DNA of 17,583 nucleotides from Candidatus Altimarinota bacterium (GCA_905478675.1 CAJQJI010000111.1:1-17583); one strand, 5' to 3'. Positions 1-7,140 are shown, counted from the stretch's first letter. The notes: generated by a model not told the origin, from the letters alone. A program made the numbers and translations.

Positions 1-2
1 CC

Positions 3-116
3 AGAGAGATCGATAATTTATTTAAATATGATGACTTAAAATCAATTAATAAAGTCACTGAATGGATGATTGGAGAATTAGTTGATGTTGACTCATTTCA
101 TTTTGCCAATCGATAG
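3..116 (+). CDS. C-terminal tail of an unidentified protein (partial)
   Basis: One frame is open from the window edge to a TAG at 114-116 and gives 37 residues ending in ELVDVDSFHFANR. The tail is acidic and has no motif I recognise. The gene begins outside the window. It lies 44 nt upstream of the glmS start, and the glmS promoter begins just after its stop, so glmS does not need readthrough from it. The call rests only on an open frame and plausible amino-acid composition. Confidence 0.5.
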   Translation, partial: REIDNLFKYDDLKSINKVTEWMIGELVDVDSFHFANR

Positions 117-125
117 ATTGATGCA

Positions 126-154
126 TTGATTCTTCGTTTCAAATGCAGCATAAT
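126..154 (+). promoter_or_regulatory. glmS promoter, leaderless
   Basis: A -35 box TTGATT (126-131) and a -10 box CATAAT (149-154) are separated by 17 nt. If the last T of the -10 is position -7, then +1 is 161, the A of the glmS ATG. This implies a leaderless mRNA and supports the start at 161 over the upstream in-frame ATG at 143, which lies inside the promoter spacer. Confidence 0.6.
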
Positions 155-160
155 TCCACC

Positions 161-1915
161 ATGTGTGGAATTTTTGCCGTTACCGGTCCGGAACAAGATG
201 CTGGCAGCCAAGTTTTAAAAGGTTTAAAAACGCTTGAATATCGAGGCTATGATTCTTGGGGTGTCTCCGTCCGAGAAGCTGGATCAAATGATCTGGTGGT
301 CACAAAAGACATCGGTAAAATTTCTAATGTAAATGTCCCTTTCCCTAAAGGAAAAGAGGCCGTCGGACACACCCGATGGGCGACCCACGGTGGTGTGACG
401 GTCGCAAATTCACACCCGCATCAAGTGGGTGACGTAACCTTGGTTCATAATGGTATTTTTGAAAACTACGCTGAGCACAAAAAACGATTTTTAGCGGCCG
501 GTTCGGTTTTTAATTCAGATACCGACACCGAAGTTATTGGCCATATTATCAGTGAATTGCTAAACGACGGCTTAAGCCCCGCCGAAGCTATTCGTACTGC
601 CTGCACCAAAATAGAAGGCCGTTTTTCTATCCTCGTTATGTTTAAAGACGTGCCGGGTATTTACGCCGCCAGACGTGGTTCACCACTGATTATTGGGCGC
701 GATAAAGATCAAACTTTTATTGCCTCTGATATTCCCGCTTTTTTAGAAAAAACCAGACTTGTTAACTATTTAGATGACGATGAAATGGTGTTTATTGAAG
801 GGGGTAAGGTCCAGTTTTATGATTTAGATTCTGGCGAAGAAATTACCAAACGAGATATTGAAGTGCCATGGAAACTCGAACACGCCGAAAAAGGCGAATA
901 TAAGCACTTTATGCTTAAGGAAATTTTTGATCAAAAAGACAGTATTGCTCGGGCGATTAATCACGAAGATGACGTGCTCAATAAAGCGGTAGAACTACTT
1001 AAAAGTAGTAACGGAACCTATTTAGTCGCCTGTGGCACAGCTCACAAAGTCTGCTTAGCCGCTGAATACTTCTTTAGCCAAATTTCTGGTCGAAAAATTA
1101 ATGTCGTCGCGGCCAGCGAAGTGCCGTATTTTGAACGTTTTATCAACCAAAGAACCGCTATGGTGGCCGTCTCTCAATCGGGTGAAACAGCTGATATTTT
1201 AGAAGTATTTGAACGGGCCAAAGCTCGTGGAGCCAAACTGCTTTCACTCACCAATGTTGAAAGTTCGTCAGTCGCTCGAATGAGCGACGTACACTTACCC
1301 ATTAATGCAGGGCCTGAAAAAGCCGTAGCCTCAACTAAAGCGACCACGGCGCAAATGGCGTTGCTTTTATTACTGGCTCATGCCGATGCCGGCAAAATAA
1401 ACCAAGGCCGAGAACTACTGAGTACCACTTCCTCCGCTATCAATGATTTATTAAATCCACGGTACGAAGAACATATCCGAGCCGTTGCCGCTAAGTATGT
1501 TGATCGCCCTAATATGTTTATTATTGGGCGCGGACCGTTGTATCCAATTGCCCTAGAAGCCGCCATTAAAATTCAAGAAGTAAGTTATATTCACGCCCAA
1601 GGCTTTGCCGCGGGAGAAATTAAACACGGGCCCTTGGCGCTTATAGAAGAAGGCGTGCCGTGCATGGTACTAGGAGACGAACTTGAAACCATCTCAAACG
1701 CCATTGAGCTTAAAACCCGTGGCGCCAAGATTATTGGCGTCTCTAGCGAAAACGCCGATATTTTTGACGACTGGATTAAAGTCCCCGATGCTGGTTGTGC
1801 TCAAGCGATTGCGACCCTCATCCCGGTGCAAATCTTTAGTTATCACTTAGCGCTCCTGCGCAATTTAGACCCAGATATGCCAAGAAATTTAGCGAAGAGT
1901 GTGACGGTGAAGTGA
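161..1915 (+). CDS. glmS: Glutamine--fructose-6-phosphate aminotransferase (isomerizing)
   Basis: Converts fructose 6-phosphate and glutamine to glucosamine 6-phosphate, the entry step to UDP-GlcNAc for peptidoglycan and other glycans; cytosolic. It is 584 aa, slightly shorter than the usual ~609. The start at 161 is chosen because the family requires Cys right after Met (MCGIF), and Cys2 is the N-terminal nucleophile. The class II glutaminase domain (about 1-240) shows EYRGYDS, GHTRWATHG (R72, W73), HPH near 85-87, HNG (N97, G98) and SDTD (D122). Two SIS sugar-binding domains follow: the first contains ACGTAHK and SQSGETAD, the second GRGPLYPIALEAAIK and the family tail PRNLAKSVTV. The stop is TGA exactly after that tail, so TGA is a stop here. 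Small oddity: GYDSWG where most members have GYDSAG. No Shine-Dalgarno; a leaderless promoter precedes it. Confidence 0.97.
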   Translation: MCGIFAVTGPEQDAGSQVLKGLKTLEYRGYDSWGVSVREAGSNDLVVTKDIGKISNVNVPFPKGKEAVGHTRWATHGGVTVANSHPHQVGDVTLVHNGIFENYAEHKKRFLAAGSVFNSDTDTEVIGHIISELLNDGLSPAEAIRTACTKIEGRFSILVMFKDVPGIYAARRGSPLIIGRDKDQTFIASDIPAFLEKTRLVNYLDDDEMVFIEGGKVQFYDLDSGEEITKRDIEVPWKLEHAEKGEYKHFMLKEIFDQKDSIARAINHEDDVLNKAVELLKSSNGTYLVACGTAHKVCLAAEYFFSQISGRKINVVAASEVPYFERFINQRTAMVAVSQSGETADILEVFERAKARGAKLLSLTNVESSSVARMSDVHLPINAGPEKAVASTKATTAQMALLLLLAHADAGKINQGRELLSTTSSAINDLLNPRYEEHIRAVAAKYVDRPNMFIIGRGPLYPIALEAAIKIQEVSYIHAQGFAAGEIKHGPLALIEEGVPCMVLGDELETISNAIELKTRGAKIIGVSSENADIFDDWIKVPDAGCAQAIATLIPVQIFSYHLALLRNLDPDMPRNLAKSVTVK

Positions 1916-2193
1916 TTAAGACACTACGAGCTTGCGAGTACCGCCAGAATGTGAACCGTTAGACGAACCCATTCTAAGAATCTTTTTAAAAAAGCGACGT
2001 AGAACCGCCCTCTAACTCGTCTTTTCGACCGAAAGTTAAAGTACCTGCCAGAACAGAGTGGAGAAATCTTCGATATTATTTTAGAAACAAAGACTCTGTA
2101 AAAACCAATAAACTCGTTTTAATCAATTGATCCACGGCTTTTAACTTTGAGGTTTTTATTCCGGTCAAAAAGACAACAATAACACCTCGCTAA
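1916..2193. other. Intergenic stretch, no recognised gene
   Basis: This stretch lies between the glmS stop and the CIRCE-like operator. All frames are interrupted and I find no tRNA, SRP RNA or tmRNA signature. A short palindrome, ATTCT-A-AGAAT, sits near 1971-1981 with CTTTTT after it and could be a weak terminator for glmS. Otherwise I see nothing I can name; an undescribed small RNA is not excluded. Confidence 0.4.
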
Positions 2194-2220
2194 TTAGCAC
2201 TCACTAAAAAAGACTGCTAA
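2194..2220 (+). promoter_or_regulatory. CIRCE operator (HrcA-binding site) upstream of htpX
   Basis: Left arm TTAGCACTC (2194-2202), a spacer of exactly 9 nt, then right arm GACTGCTAA (2212-2220). The CIRCE consensus is TTAGCACTC-N9-GAGTGCTAA, so 17 of 18 arm positions match; the only difference is C for G at 2214. HrcA represses chaperone operons such as groESL and dnaK through this element. Here it lies 74 nt before the htpX ATG, so htpX, and perhaps the nitroreductase behind it, would be under heat-shock control. Confidence 0.8.
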
Positions 2221-2227
2221 AAGTGTC

Positions 2228-2256
2228 TTGATTTTCGGGCTTCATCGTTATACATT
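2228..2256 (+). promoter_or_regulatory. Possible htpX promoter just downstream of CIRCE
   Basis: TTGATT (2228-2233), the same -35 hexamer as before glmS, is followed after 17 nt by TACATT (2251-2256). An overlapping alternative -10 is TATACA (2249-2254), with a 15-nt spacer. The CIRCE arms end 7 nt before this -35, close enough for a bound repressor to interfere. Both hexamers match only 4 of 6 consensus bases, so this is tentative. Confidence 0.35.
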
Positions 2257-2294
2257 CAGGAATGCTAAAACTTACTAAAATTAACTTTTAAATT

Positions 2295-3188
2295 ATGGCT
2301 TTTGTAAAAAGAATCTTCCTCTTCCTTATCACCAATCTAGCCATTGTGCTGGTGTTAACCACTGTGGTTTCGGTGTTTGGCTTAGATGTGGCCTATCTCA
2401 CCCCTTACGGCTTAAACTTAAAAGCGCTGGCGATTTTCTCGTTGCTTATTGGAATGACGGCCTCGATTATTTCCCTGTTTATGTCGAAGCTTTCGGCTAA
2501 ATGGATTATGAAAGTGCAGGTCATTAAAGACCCTCGTGGCGGGCGCGAAGTTGAATTAGTACAAATGGTAAAGCACCTAGCTGACCAAGCTAAAGTTGGT
2601 ATGCCAGAAGTTGGAATTTACCCTTCAAATGAAATTAACGCTTTTGCAACTGGCTGGAACCGAAATAATTCATTGATTTGCGTATCCGAAGGTTTACTAA
2701 ACGCTATGAACAAAGACCAACTAGAAGGCGTATTAGCGCATGAAATGGCGCATGTAAGAAATGGTGACATGGTCACAATGATTTTACTACAAGGTATTAT
2801 TAATGCCTTTGTTATTTTTGCTGCAAAAGTGGCGGCTTGGGGTGTTTCGCGCGCTATGGGGCGCGACGCCGATGAAATTGGAGGCCTTGTCTATTATGGA
2901 ATCTCGATTCTGTTTGAAATATTTTTTGGAATTTTGGCCTCAACGATTGTGATGGCTTTTTCTCGTTGGCGAGAGTTTGGAGCCGATTACGGCGGAGCCC
3001 AGCTCAGCAGTAAAAAGAAAATGATGGCGGCCCTAGAGTTTTTACAGTCGCACCACGCGGTTGATAACCGTCATAAATCATTTGCGACTATGAAAATGAG
3101 CGGTGATAGCGCGTTCATGAAACTTCTTTCGTCTCATCCGCCAATGGAAAAAAGAGTTATGGCGCTGCAAGCCGCGCCGATTCATTAA
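2295..3188 (+). CDS. htpX: HtpX-family membrane zinc metalloprotease (M48)
   Basis: Integral membrane protease that degrades misfolded or damaged membrane proteins, acting with FtsH in better-known bacteria. It is 297 aa, the normal HtpX length. Two N-terminal membrane segments (about 6-28 and 41-63) are followed by a cytosolic catalytic domain with HExxH at 149-153 (H149, E150, H153), then NGDMVTM. Further hydrophobic segments lie at about 163-182 and 196-222. The third zinc ligand is probably E227 in the REFGAD motif, equivalent to E222 of E. coli HtpX. The ATG lacks a Shine-Dalgarno sequence. A near-perfect CIRCE operator lies upstream, suggesting HrcA repression with induction by heat or protein misfolding. 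The nitroreductase starts 26 nt after its stop and is probably co-transcribed. Confidence 0.95.
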   Translation: MAFVKRIFLFLITNLAIVLVLTTVVSVFGLDVAYLTPYGLNLKALAIFSLLIGMTASIISLFMSKLSAKWIMKVQVIKDPRGGREVELVQMVKHLADQAKVGMPEVGIYPSNEINAFATGWNRNNSLICVSEGLLNAMNKDQLEGVLAHEMAHVRNGDMVTMILLQGIINAFVIFAAKVAAWGVSRAMGRDADEIGGLVYYGISILFEIFFGILASTIVMAFSRWREFGADYGGAQLSSKKKMMAALEFLQSHHAVDNRHKSFATMKMSGDSAFMKLLSSHPPMEKRVMALQAAPIH

Positions 3189-3214
3189 ACTTTATATTTT
3201 AAAAACCAAAAACT

Positions 3215-3823
3215 ATGACCTTCCTTCAAAACCTTGACTGGCGTCACGCCACTAAAAGCTTTGATACTAAAACAAAAGTATCAGACACCGATTTAGCTAA
3301 ACTAAAAGAGGCTATTATTATGACGCCGACCTCTTTTGGGTTAGAGCCGTTTCACGTAAAAATTATTACCGATCAAGCCGTGAAAGACGAAATTCAACCG
3401 ATCTCATGGAATCAACCACAGGTCGGTACCTGTTCACATTTACTCGTTTTTTGTGCTCGCACTGACTGGGAAAATCGTATTCATGATTACTTTGAAATTG
3501 CCAGTGGTGGCAACGCAGACATAAAAGAAAAAATGAAAGGGTATGAAGAAATGATGCAGGGGGCGCTTGGCGCTCGTACAGAAGAACAAATTTTAGACTG
3601 GGCGACACGCCAAGCCTACATTGCTCATGGCTTTGCCTTAGCCGCCTGTGCGGAACTTAAAATTGATAGCTGCCCGATGGAGGGCTTTGATAGTGCGGCG
3701 CTTGATAAAATTTTAGACCTGCCAGAAAACTTCAAATCCGTGGTCATGTTACCGATTGGGTACCGAACCGAAGAACCGCATCACGGCAAAGTTCGCTTTC
3801 CTGAAAGTGACTTGTTTAGCTAA
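3215..3823 (+). CDS. NfsB/YfkO-like NAD(P)H-dependent nitroreductase (FMN)
   Basis: Predicted FMN flavoenzyme of the nitroreductase family, which reduces nitro compounds, quinones or similar substrates with NAD(P)H; cytosolic, probably a homodimer. It is 202 aa, against 217 for E. coli NfsB. WRHATKSFD at 9-17 puts R10 and K14 at the NfsB FMN-phosphate positions. PTSFGLEPFHV (38-48) matches the NfsB stretch PSSTNSQPWHF. The C-terminal part carries CPMEGFD, VVMLPIGYR and a final GKVR that would complete the FMN site. The PTSFGLxP version is typical of the YfkO-like branch. It follows htpX by 26 nt with no promoter I can see, so it is probably transcribed from the CIRCE-linked htpX promoter. The real substrate cannot be told from sequence. 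Confidence 0.9.
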   Translation: MTFLQNLDWRHATKSFDTKTKVSDTDLAKLKEAIIMTPTSFGLEPFHVKIITDQAVKDEIQPISWNQPQVGTCSHLLVFCARTDWENRIHDYFEIASGGNADIKEKMKGYEEMMQGALGARTEEQILDWATRQAYIAHGFALAACAELKIDSCPMEGFDSAALDKILDLPENFKSVVMLPIGYRTEEPHHGKVRFPESDLFS

Positions 3824-3843
3824 AAAGCGTTTCAGGCATTAAT

Positions 3844-3877
3844 AAAAAAGAGTCTTAAAAATTAAGACTCTTTTTTT
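3844..3877. terminator. Bidirectional intrinsic terminator
   Basis: A 9-bp stem, GAGTCTTAA (3850-3858) and TTAAGACTC (3862-3870), encloses an AAA loop. It is flanked by A6 on the left and T7 on the right, so each strand reads hairpin then U-tract. It separates the convergent nitroreductase (+) and pckA (-) genes and can serve both. Confidence 0.9.
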
Positions 3878-3890
3878 AACTAAACACGCC

Positions 3891-5474
3891 TTACTTCCCC
3901 GGACAATATTGCGCTAAAGCTTCACCAATCTGGGTAAAATCTTTATCAAACTTAGCCGCAAATTGTTGGGCTAACGCGTCAGCCCGCTCCGCAAAGGCCG
4001 CTTTATCTGCCCAAGTATTTTGTGGATCGAGCATTGTGGCCTCAACCCCTTTAATGCTCGTTGGTACCGAAAAGTGAAACCGATCGTCATACCGATACGC
4101 GGAAGTTTCTAATTCGCCATCTAACGCCGCTTCTACGATTCTGCGGGTTAAATTAATATCCATACGTTTTCCAATCCCGTACGGGCCACCACTCCAGCCG
4201 GTATTAATTAAATAAACATTAGACGCATGATTCTTAATTTTTTGCCGCATTAAATCGGTATACTGCTGTGGATGACGCACCATAAACGGTTCTCCAAAGA
4301 ACCGAGAGAAGGCACTTTTAGGTTCTGTAACTCCAGTTTCTGTACCCGCCAACTTACTGGTATACCCCATTAAAAACCATAGTTGAGCCTCTTCGGCACT
4401 TAACTTGGCCACGGGCGGCAGCACGCCATGCGCGTCAGCCGTTAAAAAAATAATCGTTTTTGGATGTCCGCCCTTGGCTTCCATTTTTACATTTTGCATT
4501 ACATCCATGCCATACGAAACCCTCGAATTTGCCGTTAAACGATCATCGCTTAAATCAAACGTTCCATTCGGATACATCATGGCATTCTCGATAATCACCC
4601 CATTTTCTTCGACGGGTTTATCCATTTCGAAACTAATCCGAAAAATTTCTGGTTCTCGTGATTTATCTAAATCAATCAGTTTGGCATAACACCCGTTCTC
4701 AAAATTCGCGATCCCATTATCGCTCCAACCATGCTCATCATCTCCCATTAAAGCTCGGGCTGGATCTGCGGAGAGCGTTGTTTTACCGGTTCCCGATAGG
4801 CCCAAAATGATAGCGGTATCTTCAGCTTTGCCTTCATTGGCCGAACAATGCAGCGGCAAAATTTGCTGATCCACACAGTAATAATTCATGGCCGTGTAGA
4901 CTGTTTTTTTAATCGTTCCCAAGTAGGCCGTTCCGCGAACGATGGCACGATTTGTGTTTAAATCAATCGCAATACAACGCCCTTCACCTGCACGTAAATG
5001 ACCTTTATACTTTTCGCTCTCAACGGGGTTATCTGGTAACACCATAACCGTGAGGGCTTTATCAAACAGCACACTCTTCTCAATTTCATCCGGAATTGCT
5101 CGAAACATATTATCGGCAAAAACCGCCCCCAAAGCCCGATCCGTGAGCATTTTTATCGGGAGCGCATAAGCGGCATCTGCGCCAATTACACGATCCAGTT
5201 CAAACACTTCTGTTTTGGCTTCTAACAAACTTAAAGATTCCTGCCATAATTGCTCAAAAATATCTGGCGCCAGCGCATTGCAAGCGGCGCTCCCCCAATC
5301 AATGTTCGATTCAGAAGTTCCTCCTTTTACTAAATAGGTATCCGCCGGACATCGCCCCGTCGCGTTCGCCGGGTTCCACGTTACTAACGCGCCCGTTTTA
5401 CTCACCAAGGCTTCTTGGGCTTTGACGGCTTTTGTAATCAAAGTAGCTCGATCAGGATTTGAATTCGTGTTCAT
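3891..5474 (-). CDS. pckA: Phosphoenolpyruvate carboxykinase (ATP)
   Basis: Catalyses oxaloacetate + ATP to PEP + CO2 + ADP, the entry to gluconeogenesis; cytosolic. Length 527 aa, near the usual 530-540. P-loop GLSGTGKT at 225-232 is followed by the kinase-2 region LMGDDEHGW (D245, D246). GRCPADTY (R41) fits the oxaloacetate-binding Arg region. GTAYLGTIKK (Y184, K189, K190) and LHCSAN (H209) match the Mn-binding Lys and His of the E. coli enzyme. NSRVSY (R318) supplies the active-site Arg, and GWSGGPYGIGKRM follows. All catalytic residues I can check are present. ATG start, no Shine-Dalgarno, 36 nt behind the interrupted aminotransferase on the same strand, so probably one operon. The upstream partner would make oxaloacetate from aspartate, which is this enzyme's substrate. 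Confidence 0.97.
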   Translation of the reverse strand: MNTNSNPDRATLITKAVKAQEALVSKTGALVTWNPANATGRCPADTYLVKGGTSESNIDWGSAACNALAPDIFEQLWQESLSLLEAKTEVFELDRVIGADAAYALPIKMLTDRALGAVFADNMFRAIPDEIEKSVLFDKALTVMVLPDNPVESEKYKGHLRAGEGRCIAIDLNTNRAIVRGTAYLGTIKKTVYTAMNYYCVDQQILPLHCSANEGKAEDTAIILGLSGTGKTTLSADPARALMGDDEHGWSDNGIANFENGCYAKLIDLDKSREPEIFRISFEMDKPVEENGVIIENAMMYPNGTFDLSDDRLTANSRVSYGMDVMQNVKMEAKGGHPKTIIFLTADAHGVLPPVAKLSAEEAQLWFLMGYTSKLAGTETGVTEPKSAFSRFFGEPFMVRHPQQYTDLMRQKIKNHASNVYLINTGWSGGPYGIGKRMDINLTRRIVEAALDGELETSAYRYDDRFHFSVPTSIKGVEATMLDPQNTWADKAAFAERADALAQQFAAKFDKDFTQIGEALAQYCPGK

Positions 5475-5510
5475 GCAAATAAAATTAAAAAATAAGGTTT
5501 AAAGCGCGAC

Positions 5511-6602
5511 TTAGGACAAATCTAAAACATCAAAAAAAGTTTTAATCGTATTTTCAACGGCTGGAATAAGCGCGCCCGTTGGGGTAATAATCCCGCTTAA
5601 ATTAACCCGCAGGCGGTACTCGTCTTGGTACTGCATTGAAACCGCCACAATATTTTTTTCTGCCAAACGCGCTTGCGTATCAGCCTGGGCCGGGAAAAGA
5701 CGAAACATCCCCCCATAATGTTCATCATCAAAATAACACTTTGCCTTTTCTGGTGCCTGTTTTCGCCAACATTCGGTGGCCGTTTTTATAATCTCTAAAT
5801 AATGCGCGTGTCGTTCTTCAAGTCCCGCTTGATTATGGGCTAACTCTTCCCACAACTCACGTGTAACGGCATCATCAAACCCGGTTGTGCCTCGCGCAGT
5901 GATACTTTGAATCCAGCTATGAGATTCATGCATGGCTTCCGTCGGAAATAAAACAAACACCACGCCCCCTGGGCGAGCCGCAAAAGTTTGAAAAATTTTA
6001 GTCGGCGACCACGCAATAATGGTGGGCGTTTTGGCCGTTTTTTGAAACAATTGCAAAACGGCTTGTTCTTCTTTCGTGCCAGAAAAATAAGGCAGATCGA
6101 TAAAGCTTGGACGCTCAAGCCGATTATTTTCTTCAATGATGCCTTTTGCTTGTTCTAAACTTAAACGCGTCCCCGCCCCATTTCGATTCGTCTGAATCAT
6201 CATCAGCGTGTCTGGATCCTCTGACGTATACGCCCCCTCAGGCAAATACACTTTTTGAAGTCCTTAGGTATAACAAAAACTATCATACCCGGTCCAATCC
6301 CAACCACTAAAGCTGATACTTTTAGGTTGATACCCCAAGGCCATTAAGGCCGAAATTCCAGCCGAAATCGCCCCACTGCCGCCGCCCTTGACCGGCACCA
6401 AGCTTAAGCGCTCATCCCTTAACCCTAAAAAACGCACCAAAAAGGCCCGACCTTTATCGTAAGTCTGTTTATCAATGGGCTGGTAATTATGACCAGGCAA
6501 CGTTCCAATCCCCAAATTTATGGGATTTTCTAACGTTTTAGCCAAATTGGCCGCAAAAATATTGGCGTCTTCTGCTGGAGCCGCGGGCGTTATTTTTTTC
6601 AT
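5511..6602 (-). pseudogene. Class I aminotransferase (AspC/TyrB-like), interrupted by one in-frame TAA
   Basis: A PLP-dependent aspartate or aromatic aminotransferase reading of 363 codons, broken by TAA at 6264-6266 (codon 113). Both halves are in the same frame with no indel. The start MKKITPAAPAEDANIF at 6602 mirrors the AspC start MFENITAAPADPI and is preferred to the upstream in-frame TTG (6629) and ATG (6611). Before the stop: INLGIG, VKGGGSGA and SGWDWTGYDSF (AspC: NPSWPNHKSVF). After it: NRNGAGT in place of HNPTG (N141), IDLPY (D169, Y172), SPTK with the PLP lysine K202, ARPGG (R210), YGGMF, and RVNLSG (R332, the carboxylate-binding Arg). The stop aligns with the Ala of the AspC stretch SAGLEV, inside the large domain, so a truncated product would lack the active-site lysine. 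All key residues survive, which suggests a recent nonsense change, a sequencing error or readthrough. It lies 36 nt upstream of pckA. Confidence 0.85.
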
Positions 6603-6776
6603 CCAATACATGAAGTTAATTTTTACCAACCCTAAACCATAAAACCCAAAAATTAAACAAAAAAGTAAAGTTTCTAAAAATAAATTGTTATATTTATATA
6701 TTTTTATGAAAAATTTGTCTTAATGATAAAATAAACAACATTCCTTCACTAAACAAAAACTGAAATCTAAAGAATT
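6603..6776. other. AT-rich intergenic stretch
   Basis: Very AT-rich DNA between the divergent aminotransferase and tRNA-Arg transcription units, including an A/T run near 6690-6705. The aminotransferase promoter should lie here on the minus strand, but no convincing hexamer pair at normal spacing stands out. No gene is visible. Confidence 0.4.
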
Positions 6777-6804
6777 TTGACAAAAATCACTTCAAACGTA
6801 GGAT
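6777..6804 (+). promoter_or_regulatory. Promoter for the tRNA-Arg transcript
   Basis: A consensus -35 TTGACA (6777-6782), a 16-nt spacer and a -10 TAGGAT (6799-6804). Initiation would fall near 6811, giving a leader of about 130 nt before tRNA-Arg that carries the hairpins described at 6837-6918. Confidence 0.6.
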
Positions 6805-6836
6805 CACTCTGCTCTTAAAAGCATTTATATCGGGGC

Positions 6837-6873
6837 CCCCGAAAAATTGAAGCGAAGCGGAAATTTTATGGGG
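6837..6873 (+). other. Stem-loop in the tRNA-Arg leader
   Basis: CCCC (6837-6840) pairs with GGGG (6870-6873), and AAAATT (6843-6848) pairs with AATTTT (6862-6867) across a small internal loop. The apical loop is GAAGCGAAGCGGA. It stands just downstream of the predicted start of the tRNA transcript. No T-run follows, so it is not an intrinsic terminator. Confidence 0.5.
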
Positions 6874-6884
6874 AGAGGAGGTAC

Positions 6885-6918
6885 GGCAAAACGCTGCAGT
6901 TTGCCTCCTAAGGCAAAC
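6885..6918 (+). other. Mutually exclusive hairpins upstream of tRNA-Arg
   Basis: TTTGCC at 6900-6905 can pair back with GGCAAA at 6885-6890, or forward as GTTTGCCT (6899-6906) with AGGCAAAC (6911-6918) around a CCTA loop. The forward hairpin is a perfect 8-bp stem. The backward one can be helped by AGGA and TCCT flanks. This is the geometry of a switch or of alternative folding, but neither form is followed by a U-tract. Confidence 0.5.
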
Positions 6919-6943
6919 GAAAGTGTGTCGCCATTACCGACGA

Positions 6944-7017
6944 GGTCCCGTAGTTTAATGGAAGAACATCGGTTTGCGGAACCGGCGATCCAAGTTCGAT
7001 TCTTGGCGGGACCACCA
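6944..7017 (+). tRNA. tRNA-Arg, anticodon GCG
   Basis: Acceptor GGTCCCG (6944-6950) pairs with CGGGACC (7007-7013), followed by discriminator A7014 and an encoded CCA (7015-7017). D arm GTTT/GAAC encloses loop AATGGAA, with GG followed by A20, an arginine identity base. Anticodon stem TCGGT/ACCGG has the 7-nt loop TTGCGGA, with U33, anticodon GCG at 6976-6978 and G37. The variable loop CGAT has 4 nt. T arm CCAAG/CTTGG has loop TTCGATT. It reads CGC and CGU (Arg). Most bacteria use an ACG (inosine-modified) tRNA for these codons, so GCG is unusual. Confidence 0.92.
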
Positions 7018-7027
7018 CTTTAAAAAC

Positions 7028-7051
7028 AAACACACTTACTACGTGTTTTTT
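7028..7051 (+). terminator. Weak terminator after tRNA-Arg
   Basis: AAACAC (7028-7033) pairs with GTGTTT (7043-7048) around a 9-nt loop, and the T-run continues to 7051. It sits 10 nt after the CCA end. The stem is short and AT-rich, so termination would be modest. A second small hairpin, CGCAC-GAA-GTGCG (7057-7069), follows directly. Confidence 0.45.
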
Positions 7052-7071
7052 AAAGGCGCACGAAGTGCGGA

Positions 7072-7086
7072 CCAAGAATTGAACTT
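7072..7086 (-). repeat. Inverted partial copy of the tRNA-Arg T-arm
   Basis: CCAAGAATTGAACTT matches the reverse complement of 6992-7006 in the tRNA-Arg T arm at 14 of 15 positions. It lies 55 nt after the tRNA 3' end, in the gap before the AI-2E family gene. It could be a relic of a tRNA-associated rearrangement or integration, or a pairing partner for the T-arm in the precursor. Confidence 0.45.
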
Positions 7087-7140
7087 TAAGTTCGAGCGTG
7101 AGCACGAATAACAGGTTTTTAAAAGTATCGAAATTGACCA

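Noticed and set aside
143..160. Upstream in-frame ATG for glmS at 143
   Set aside because: It would bury the catalytic Cys2 behind six extra residues, and it lies in the spacer of the glmS promoter.
5511..6629. Two separate genes in place of one aminotransferase
   Set aside because: Both pieces are in one frame, 15 nt apart, and align continuously across AspC; the second would start at a GTG in mid-domain.
6868..7023. Plus-strand 51-codon frame from ATG 6868 through the tRNA
   Set aside because: It runs through the hairpins and the whole tRNA; it is a reading of structured RNA with no protein features.
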